A stretch of DNA of 9,108 nt from Candidatus Omnitrophota bacterium. Its GTDB lineage: Bacteria > Omnitrophota > Gorgyraeia > Duberdicusellales > 4484-171. The DNA lies in the NCBI GenBank assembly GCA_023228195.1, contig JALOBR010000057.1, positions 1 to 9,108 of the forward strand, read 5' to 3'. How positions within the stretch are numbered: the first letter of the stretch is position 1; each line of letters opens with the position of its first letter. Position numbers and translations under genes: made by a program. The notes under the pieces were generated by a model, which saw only the letters and a list, made by a program, of their open reading frames with translations, was not told where the DNA came from and searched no databases. Below are positions 1 to 5,207 of the stretch, piece after piece.

Positions 1-182
1 AAAATAGTATAAAGCGGGCCGACAAACGTAGCAGTAGCTATTCTCTGGCTGTCGCCGGCTAATTCAGCGATTCTTGGATACATGAACCCTAAGCCTATTA
101 CAAACAAATATAATACGCACATTAAAATACAATAAGCAACAAACCACGCATATACTTTTGGCCTAGCCACCTGCATTTCCAT
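1..182 (-). CDS. Small membrane protein, N-terminal part only (runs off left edge)
   Basis: Sixty codons are visible, starting at the ATG whose A is base 182, and the frame is open to the window edge. Residues ~11-35 (YAWFVAYCILMCVLYLFVIG and on) form a strong hydrophobic membrane segment after a short polar N-terminus (MEMQVARPK). A second hydrophobic stretch seems to begin near residue 50. The start is supported by GGAGG on the minus strand at 193-189, six bases ahead. A second in-frame ATG at 176 has its own GGAG at 186-183, so the true start is one of these two. I recognise no family. It is divergent from the groES-like gene. That it is real is likely; its function is unknown. Confidence 0.7.
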   Translation of the reverse strand, partial: MEMQVARPKVYAWFVAYCILMCVLYLFVIGLGFMYPRIAELAGDSQRIATATFVGPLYTI

Positions 183-202
183 CTCCTACCTCCTATGTGT
201 TA

Positions 203-231
203 ATTATAGTAAAAATAAGTCTCTAATTTCC
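203..231 (-). promoter_or_regulatory. Candidate promoter for the leftward membrane-protein gene
   Basis: On the minus strand a TATAAT hexamer lies at 208-203. About 17 bases upstream is only a poor -35 (GGAAAT). Transcription would begin near 196, giving a very short leader that contains the GGAGG ribosome site. The -10 is perfect but the -35 is weak and the region is AT-rich, so the call is tentative. Confidence 0.3.
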
Positions 232-286
232 TGTATCTACCTACATATCAAAAATATATCACTTTTGCCTGTAAATGCAAAGATTA

Positions 287-314
287 TTGTATAATTCAAT
301 GTTTGTACTATAAT
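287..314 (+). promoter_or_regulatory. Candidate promoter ahead of the groES-like gene
   Basis: TTGTAT at 287-292 and TATAAT at 309-314 are separated by 16 bases. This would start transcripts near 321, just before the heptad-repeat dyad, so the dyad would be transcribed as a leader of about 100 bases. Another TATAAT at 290-295 overlaps the -35, so an alternative start is possible. The area is AT-rich and such matches can be fortuitous. Confidence 0.35.
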
Positions 315-322
315 ATTTGAAC

Positions 323-415
323 AGATAGCAGATGGCAGATTGCAGTCTAACAGGTTTTCAACCCGTTGAGCAGATAGTTTTTTATCTGCTGTCCGCCAAA
401 CGCTATATGCTATCT
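323..415. repeat. Imperfect dyad made of degenerate 7-bp repeats
   Basis: The left arm contains three heptads in register: ATAGCAG (325-331), ATGGCAG (332-338) and ATTGCAG (339-345). The right arm is also 7-periodic: TATCTGC (383-389), TGTCCGC (390-396), CAAACGC (397-403) and TATATGC (404-410), which on the other strand read as GC-anchored heptads like those on the left. The ends are exactly complementary: AGATAGCA (323-330) with TGCTATCT (408-415). An internal hairpin pairs AGCAGATA (369-376) with TATCTGCT (383-390) across a 6-base loop. It fills the space just before the groES-like gene. Nature unknown: a dispersed repeat, a small mobile-type element or an RNA leader structure. Confidence 0.6.
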
Positions 416-424
416 AAATAAAAC

Positions 425-802
425 ATGTCCAAACAACTACTTCTAGTCGGCGACAAAGTGCTGATTGAGCCTGATGAAGGTGAAAAGACCGAATCAGGGC
501 TTTACCTGCCGCAAAACGTTCGGGAAAGGGAGAAGGTCCAAACAGGAAAAATTGTGCAGATTGGGCCGGGTTACCCGGTTTATGACCCTGCACTTCTTGA
601 AGAAGAACCTTGGGCTACCAATAATTCCAAAAAGAAATATTTTCCGCTTCAGGCAAAATTAGGGGATTATTGTATATTCTTACGTGACCAGGCGATAGAG
701 ATTACTTTTAACAAAAAGAACTATATGGTTGCCTCACAAGCGGCAATTCTTGTGTTAATAAGAGATTCGGGTAATTCAGGAATAAATGGGATAGAACCAT
801 AG
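425..802 (+). CDS. groES: GroES-like co-chaperonin (Cpn10 family) with enlarged roof loop
   Basis: The 125-residue product has the Cpn10 layout. A first strand (LLLVGDKVLIEPDE) is followed by a mobile loop at ~17-37 carrying the hydrophobic tripeptide L-Y-L (26-28) that would dock on GroEL, then barrel strand GKIVQIGPG (41-49), and a closing part with GDYCIF (80-85) and ILVLI (108-112). Ordinary GroES is ~95 residues; here about 18 extra residues lie in the roof region (~50-77, containing EEEPW and NNSKKK), plus a ~12-residue tail. GroES works as a heptameric lid on GroEL in the cytoplasm. No groEL is adjacent, so this may be a second, specialised copy. The ATG at 425 has no visible Shine-Dalgarno sequence, and no better start exists. 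The family is confident; its partner is unknown. Confidence 0.85.
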   Translation: MSKQLLLVGDKVLIEPDEGEKTESGLYLPQNVREREKVQTGKIVQIGPGYPVYDPALLEEEPWATNNSKKKYFPLQAKLGDYCIFLRDQAIEITFNKKNYMVASQAAILVLIRDSGNSGINGIEP

Positions 803-815
803 ACAGCAAGATGTC

Positions 816-836
816 TTGTTGGTTGTCAATTGTCAT
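816..836. repeat. Short 7-bp-period repeat TTGTTGG / TTGTCAA / TTGTCAT
   Basis: Three heptads in register (816-822, 823-829, 830-836) share TTGT at the same phase. They lie in the 46-base gap between the groES-like gene and the next gene, so groES is flanked on both sides by 7-periodic sequence. The array is short and could be chance, but the match with the upstream array's period is notable. Confidence 0.4.
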
Positions 837-848
837 CTCAAACATTAT

Positions 849-1523
849 ATGCGAAAGATAAAATATCCAGCAATCCTTATCCTCATAATAGCCTTTGGGG
901 TTATTTTTTATCAATTCGGCATCAAATATTTTATCGAAAACCAGATTTTAAAGCAGGTTATTAACCGCTTAAATGCGGATTCGCGCATTGCGCAGGTTAT
1001 GGTTACCAAGGTAAAGCATGATGTGCTTGAAAACCGCGATTTTACTACCATAAAGTTTGTTGAATTCGATGTTAAGGGCAAAGCGCTTGCGCCAAAATAT
1101 TTTACTTTTTCCGGAAATCTCATTCAATTCCAATCGTTGGTTGTAAGATTTACTGATTCTTGCGTTGAATCAGGAGATAGCCTGCGTGGTAAGAGCGTTT
1201 ATCTTTTTTGGAAAATATTTATGCTTAATGATAAAAATACCGAAGTTTTTGATTTGGCAAGCGTAAATGAAGTTCCAAGAGGGTATAAGATTTCAAATTC
1301 ACGGAATAGTTTCGAAGAAAAAATATGGAAAAATTTCTGGGGATATGCCCTTAGCTCAAAAGCGGGATTGAGTGGTGGCATTAAGAATGCCCAGATAGAA
1401 GCACCGGGCACAAAATTCATACCCGGTATAATTTATACTATTAAAATAGAGCATGACGGCGGCCTGCGCATAGACGCATCTGATATCCCCGAGGTATTGA
1501 AGGGCGAGAAAATCCCTTACTGA
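849..1523 (+). CDS. One-TM envelope protein of unknown function; 3' end probably frameshifted
   Basis: The ATG at 849 starts 224 residues: a positively charged start (MRKIKYP), one membrane segment (AILILIIAFGVIFYQF) and a soluble part that should face the periplasm. A TTG at 816 is in frame but would place 11 residues before a normal anchor, so 849 is preferred; neither has a ribosome site. The C-terminal part is the most protein-like block (KNAQIEAPGT, YTIKIEHDGGLRIDA) and feels like a conserved hypothetical family, though I cannot name it. The frame stops at TGA 1521-1523, but the -1 frame continues sensibly (LKDAYWAYVTQII and on) to a TAA at 1580-1582, three bases before the next ATG. A missing base near the CCC at 1514-1516 would explain this. 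It probably belongs with the YdbH-like operon downstream. Confidence 0.7.
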   Translation: MRKIKYPAILILIIAFGVIFYQFGIKYFIENQILKQVINRLNADSRIAQVMVTKVKHDVLENRDFTTIKFVEFDVKGKALAPKYFTFSGNLIQFQSLVVRFTDSCVESGDSLRGKSVYLFWKIFMLNDKNTEVFDLASVNEVPRGYKISNSRNSFEEKIWKNFWGYALSSKAGLSGGIKNAQIEAPGTKFIPGIIYTIKIEHDGGLRIDASDIPEVLKGEKIPY

Positions 1524-1585
1524 AAGATGCCTATTGGGCTTATGTTACGCAAATCATATCCGGAATTCATGAAAGGACTTAAATA

Positions 1586-2725
1586 ATGCTGGGCAAAATA
1601 ATTAAAATTTTTCTGCTCGTTTTTGTGATAGTGTTTTTGTCTCTTGTTGGTTTCAGGAATCACATCTTTAAAATTTATCTTGAAAGTTATGTGGGTAAAA
1701 GTTTAAATGCGGAATGTAGAATTAAAAAGGCTAATTTATGGTTTAATTCTGTGGGCGTTGAAGGCGTGGCGATAAACGCTAAAGATTTTAATATAATTGC
1801 AAAAAACATCACAATAAAGTTTAAGGCTCAAAAAGAAAAACCATATTTTTATCTTAGTGATGTTATCCTTTCGGATGTTAATTTTAAAATAGAGCCATTC
1901 GAAAACATAAAAACTGATTCAAGTAAAGCCAGGGCTTACCAGAGTTTACCCGTTTTTACCAAGCCCGTTCAGTTAAGCCTGAAAAAATTAAACATTATTT
2001 TAAAAAGTAAATCTTTGGAGATGAATTCGAGTTTTTCAATTATTGCCGATGTGGGGTCGGATATGATTTTTTTAAAAGATGCGAGTGTGGTTGATTTCTT
2101 CATTAAATCGCAGGATTTCGAAATAACAAATTTACGCCTTAACAAATTCAAGCAAAACGGATATTTGCTTAAAATTCCAAACATACGGATTAAAGACAAA
2201 GAGTTTAAGGATTTCTTTATACCTATAAAATCAGAGGTAAACCAATTATTGTTTCCAAGGGCAAAAAACCCATTTTTAGGAGCGGATGCGCTTGTCAGCG
2301 CGAAATGCGATTTTTCCGGATATGATAAATTTTGTGTTGGCGCTAGATTCCAGGATGTTTCATTCGAGAAAATAGTCGACATATTCGCTTCTGAAGAAGC
2401 GGCTTTCAGGGGGCTGTTTGATGGCTCATTAAAAGCCTGTGCCCGCGCATTTATGATAAGCGAAGTTGAGGCAGGCTTTAAGAACAAGAGGAATGGCTTC
2501 ATAAACGTAAAAAAAGAATCTTCATTTACGTTTTTAAAGAGCTATCTTGACGCGGCTTCCTACAACGCTTTGATTGATAATTTTAAAAATTATGAGTATA
2601 ATATAGGGATTATCAGCGCGAAAAAAGAAGCCAGCGCGTTAAATCTTACTCTGGATTTTACGTCGGATACAATGGGCAAAAGGAATATAACAATCAGTTT
2701 TCATGATATATTAGGAGGTATGTAA
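1586..2725 (+). CDS. AsmA/YdbH-like inner-membrane-anchored protein, short form
   Basis: The product has 379 residues. One N-terminal membrane segment (IIKIFLLVFVIVFLSLVGF, ~5-23) is followed by a long, strand-rich periplasmic domain. The first part (LESYVGKSLNAECRIKKANL, then GVEGVAINAKDFNI) has the pattern of AsmA-like proteins, in which a membrane-proximal helix is followed by repeated strands. The end has alternating hydrophobic strands (ALNLTLDFTSD, NITISFHDI). E. coli YdbH, TamB and YhdP are long members that bridge the periplasm and carry phospholipids to the outer membrane. YdbH is about 880 residues, so this one is less than half that length. The YdbH reading rests mainly on the next gene, which resembles its partners YnbE and YdbL. 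AAAGGA at 1572-1577, eight bases before the ATG, supports the start. The stop TAA shares its last base with the next ATG. Confidence 0.6.
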   Translation: MLGKIIKIFLLVFVIVFLSLVGFRNHIFKIYLESYVGKSLNAECRIKKANLWFNSVGVEGVAINAKDFNIIAKNITIKFKAQKEKPYFYLSDVILSDVNFKIEPFENIKTDSSKARAYQSLPVFTKPVQLSLKKLNIILKSKSLEMNSSFSIIADVGSDMIFLKDASVVDFFIKSQDFEITNLRLNKFKQNGYLLKIPNIRIKDKEFKDFFIPIKSEVNQLLFPRAKNPFLGADALVSAKCDFSGYDKFCVGARFQDVSFEKIVDIFASEEAAFRGLFDGSLKACARAFMISEVEAGFKNKRNGFINVKKESSFTFLKSYLDAASYNALIDNFKNYEYNIGIISAKKEASALNLTLDFTSDTMGKRNITISFHDILGGM

Positions 2726-3282
2726 TGAAAAAAGTATTTTTCGTTTTTTTGGCGATTGTTTTAATGAGCTGCGCTAAGGTTAACCTTCAAACTTCCCAGC
2801 CGTTAAAAGTAGACATAAATATGCGTGTTGATGTGTACCAGCATGTTGCCAAAGATGTTGAGTCGATTCAAGACCAGCTTTATGGCCCTGCCCAGAAACA
2901 GATAAATGCTATTTTAATGATGGGTGAAGCTTACGCGCAGGAATATTCCGCTGATGTTACTGCGGCTATCGAACGTAGAAAATCCAGAATAGGGGCAATT
3001 GAAAAATATTTCGAAAAAGGTTATATCGGTGAAAATAAAGACGCTTATCTCCAGTTTGTTGCAAAAGAAAATATACTTGCTGATTTGAAAAATACCGTAG
3101 AAAGCGCTATCGCAGAAGAAAATGCCGATAGAAGAACGATATACAAGGCGATCGCGCAGAAAAACGGCGTTGACGTTTCAGAGACTGCCAAGGTATTTTT
3201 TGATGACGATTATAAAAGATCTCCCAACGGGTATTGGTTTGAAGTTTATGAAGGCGGCCGCTATACATGGAAGCAAAAATAG
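2725..3282 (+). CDS. ydbL: Lipoprotein with YdbL (DUF1318) domain, apparent YnbE-YdbL fusion
   Basis: The 185 residues begin with a lipoprotein signal (MKKVFFVFLAIVLMSC), lipobox LMSC, lipidated Cys16. Mature residues 17-45 (LKVDINMRVDVYQ) resemble YnbE, a tiny E. coli outer-membrane lipoprotein with a similar INMNVKI stretch. Residues ~80-185 match YdbL/DUF1318: two helices around RRKSRIG and GYIGENKDAYL, then ENADRRTIYKAIAQKNG, and a closing GYWFEVYEGG segment. In E. coli, YdbH, YnbE and YdbL are separate neighbours: YnbE completes the YdbH bridge at the outer membrane and YdbL acts as a periplasmic helper. Here the two small parts look fused, directly after an AsmA-like gene. The start is firm: AGGAGG at 2713-2718, six bases ahead, with TAATG overlap suggesting coupled translation. 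Residue +2 is Ala, compatible with outer-membrane sorting. Confidence 0.8.
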   Translation: MKKVFFVFLAIVLMSCAKVNLQTSQPLKVDINMRVDVYQHVAKDVESIQDQLYGPAQKQINAILMMGEAYAQEYSADVTAAIERRKSRIGAIEKYFEKGYIGENKDAYLQFVAKENILADLKNTVESAIAEENADRRTIYKAIAQKNGVDVSETAKVFFDDDYKRSPNGYWFEVYEGGRYTWKQK

Positions 3283-3286
3283 TTAA

Positions 3287-3670
3287 ATGAGAATACCCGT
3301 TTATTTAGTTATTGTTCTGCTATGCGGTTGCGCTAAAGTAACGCATTTAAACGAGCTGCTTACTCTTAAGCGCGTTGCCGACAGCCAGAAACAAATAGAG
3401 ATTTACCTGGCAAAACAGGAACGAGGCTTTAACAGGTTAAACGAAGATATAAAAAACAACGCGCTTGCTAAAGGCCAATTAAAGCGCTCTATAATTGCCA
3501 AATACAGTGAACCGGTGCTAACAAAAGAGCCAGAACCTGAGAGTGTCGGCATAAAAGAAATATTGCTTTATCGGCATCCTACCAATTATTTTAAATCCGA
3601 CAGAATATATCTTTATTTTGATAATGGGAATAAGCTGATTTCCTGGAAAGTAGAACCTGCTGAAAGCTAA
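3287..3670 (+). CDS. Small lipoprotein, possible BamE/SmpA-like C-terminal fold
   Basis: The 127 residues start with a lipoprotein signal (MRIPVYLVIVLLCGC), lipobox LCGC, lipidated Cys15. The mature protein begins C-A-K-V, the same four residues as the preceding lipoprotein. Residues ~30-75 are charged and helical (QKQIEIYLAKQERGFNRLNE), perhaps a coiled coil. The C-terminal 40 residues (IKEILLYRHP, then DRIYLYFDNGNKLISWKVE) have the two-strand pattern of BamE/SmpA-like domains, with a preceding SIIAKYSEPVLT resembling the helix-turn of that fold. This is a resemblance only. It starts four bases after the previous stop with no good ribosome site (GGAAG is 13 bases away), so it is likely read by coupling. 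It seems to be the last gene of the envelope operon. Confidence 0.7.
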   Translation: MRIPVYLVIVLLCGCAKVTHLNELLTLKRVADSQKQIEIYLAKQERGFNRLNEDIKNNALAKGQLKRSIIAKYSEPVLTKEPEPESVGIKEILLYRHPTNYFKSDRIYLYFDNGNKLISWKVEPAES

Positions 3671-3684
3671 TCTGTAGATTTTGT

Positions 3685-3710
3685 TGTCCGGAATTTTTGG
3701 GCATTTTTTT
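3685..3710 (+). terminator. Weak candidate intrinsic terminator after the envelope operon
   Basis: TGTCC (3685-3689) can pair with GGGCA (3699-3703), including one G-T pair, across a 9-base loop, and seven Ts follow at 3704-3710. The stem is short. Its place 15 bases after a stop codon and just ahead of a promoter supports it. Confidence 0.4.
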
Positions 3711-3720
3711 AAAGATTTTA

Positions 3721-3749
3721 TTGATATCCGTGCGTTATTATGTTATATT
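3721..3749 (+). promoter_or_regulatory. Sigma70-type promoter of the metabolic operon
   Basis: TTGATA at 3721-3726 and TATATT at 3744-3749 are spaced by exactly 17 bases. Transcription would begin near 3756, some 23 bases before the GTG start. An A+T dyad (ATTTTTT at 3757-3763, AAAAAAT at 3765-3771) lies right at the expected start point and could be an operator or simply AT-rich leader. This is the best promoter match in the window and marks the boundary between the two operons. Confidence 0.6.
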
Positions 3750-3778
3750 TAATTAAATTTTTTGAAAAAATCTGAATT

Positions 3779-5203
3779 GTGCATAAAACAAATAACAATA
3801 TAACGCAATCATTGATTTGTATCCAGGAAAAATATTCCAATGCGGGCGTAAAGGTTTTTCATCCGAAAAGCATTTATTCTAAAAATTCCCGTCCTGGCGA
3901 AGACGTTATTCGGGCAGTAAGCCTTCTTAAATTGTCAGGCAATGCCGTATTTATTTCGGAGTCCTACGAGCAAGGAGAAGGGTTAGCCGCTGAGGCGTTG
4001 TTAAATTTTTCCGGAGGCAAGCTTGACGTTAGCGCTATTTGGCTGGACATCGGGGCACTAATTGCTGCAGACAGAGAGCAGGCGGGATTTAATTTTCAAA
4101 ATATTATCCAGGACATTCAGACAGCCGAAGGCAAGGTGGCTTTGCTTGTTACCGCCATAGGAGAAGCGTTGGAAGATGAAAATATTATTTCTGCGCTTTG
4201 TGAGCTGATTGAGCAAAAATCCATACCGATTTTAAGCGTTATAAATATGAAAGATTTTCGTAAACTTGAGGAAATACCTGAGCTTTCAGGTTTACTTCAA
4301 TTTGTTCTTGTTGAAAAGGGCAACTCCGGTAAGCGTGATAAATCCGTCCTTATTGTGGGCGCGAGTTCTTTATTTGGAAACGCAGTCTACCGCGCCTTTA
4401 CTAAAGAATACAAAAGTGTTAAAGGGACAGGCTTTAGCAAGGCATCTTCTTTTGGTTTTGATAAATTGGATGTTACTTGCGAAGAAGAAATAAAAGCATA
4501 TTTCACAAAGTATCCCCATTTCGATATCGTAATCTATGTTGCCGGTGAAGCTAATGCGGATATTGCCGAGAATAAAAAAGATAAAGCGCGAACGTTAAAC
4601 GTCGATGCCGTCTCGATGATTGCGCGTTATATCAAGAATTGTAAATTCGTTTATATATCTTCCGAATATGTATTTGACGGAAGCAACGGGCCTTATGGCT
4701 CTGGTTCAAAAGCTAATCCTATAAATTATTACGGTTTGACTAAATTAGAAGGAGAGAATGTCTCTCTGAAGAATTTTCCGGATAGTTTGGTAATACGTTT
4801 GGGCGCTCTTTATGGCTACAATGGGCCTTACGACAAAGAAACGACCGTAAGCAAGCTTATTGCGAGCCTGGATAAGCCTGAACCTCTTAAGGCGGATAAT
4901 GTTCAAATTAAGCATCCGTTATTGCTGGAAGATGCCGCCAGAACGTTATTAAAGCTTCTTGACTATGATGCAGCCGGAATATACCAGACAAACGGCCCGG
5001 AAGGATTGAATAAGCAGGAAATGGCAGAAAGAATTGCAGCAATAAAAAATAAAATAACCGGGCGCTCGTTTTCTTATCCTATCATCGGCATTGAGCAAGC
5101 TGGAGTTGCAGCGAAGCCTTTAAACACCCATATGGTAAATGTGGATACCCCAAGGCCGTTTAATGAAGGTATTCGTTTTTTATTTGCCAGTCAGCAAGCA
5201 TAA
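3779..5203 (+). CDS. RmlD-like extended SDR with N-terminal degenerate Clp AAA+ domain
   Basis: The product has 474 residues in two parts. Residues ~188-470 are an extended short-chain dehydrogenase of the dTDP-4-dehydrorhamnose reductase (RmlD) type. They carry the nucleotide-binding loop GASSLFG (194-200), DVT (231-233), ISSEYVFDG (293-301), the catalytic Tyr318/Lys322 pair (YGLTK) and VIRLGALYG (338-346). Such enzymes reduce keto-sugar nucleotides with NAD(P)H. Residues ~10-182 line up with the first AAA+ module of ClpA/B/C: EDVIRAVSLL (41-50) with the region before Walker A, WLDIGALIAADREQAGF (88-104) with the LDxGALxAGxxxRGxF block, and DFRKLEEIPEL (159-169) with EYRxxIExDxAL. Walker A has become SESYEQGE (60-67) and Walker B VALLVTAIG (120-128), so ATP hydrolysis is very unlikely. 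RmlD is normally ~290 residues, matching the second part alone. The GTG start has no ribosome site, but an in-frame TGA two codons upstream limits alternatives. Confidence 0.8.
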   Translation: MHKTNNNITQSLICIQEKYSNAGVKVFHPKSIYSKNSRPGEDVIRAVSLLKLSGNAVFISESYEQGEGLAAEALLNFSGGKLDVSAIWLDIGALIAADREQAGFNFQNIIQDIQTAEGKVALLVTAIGEALEDENIISALCELIEQKSIPILSVINMKDFRKLEEIPELSGLLQFVLVEKGNSGKRDKSVLIVGASSLFGNAVYRAFTKEYKSVKGTGFSKASSFGFDKLDVTCEEEIKAYFTKYPHFDIVIYVAGEANADIAENKKDKARTLNVDAVSMIARYIKNCKFVYISSEYVFDGSNGPYGSGSKANPINYYGLTKLEGENVSLKNFPDSLVIRLGALYGYNGPYDKETTVSKLIASLDKPEPLKADNVQIKHPLLLEDAARTLLKLLDYDAAGIYQTNGPEGLNKQEMAERIAAIKNKITGRSFSYPIIGIEQAGVAAKPLNTHMVNVDTPRPFNEGIRFLFASQQA

Positions 5204-5207
5204 AAAT

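Noticed and set aside
807..818. CAAGA-TG-TCTTG inverted repeat after groES as a terminator
   Set aside because: The stem is five pairs with a two-base loop and there is no T-tract.
1527..1586. A 19-residue reading frame MPIGLMLRKSYPEFMKGLK coupled by TAATG to the AsmA-like gene
   Set aside because: It has no spaced ribosome site and is in the same frame as the preceding gene after its stop; the -1 frame over the same bases looks more like coding sequence.
1969..2502. Long open frame on the minus strand (177 codons)
   Set aside because: It lies wholly inside the AsmA-like gene, has no ribosome site and its translation lacks any domain feel; it is a shadow.
3779..5203. Reading the SDR gene as a simple dTDP-rhamnose biosynthesis gene rfbD
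   Set aside because: No rfbA, rfbB or rfbC is nearby, the protein has a ~185-residue extra domain, and the neighbours do not fit rhamnose synthesis.
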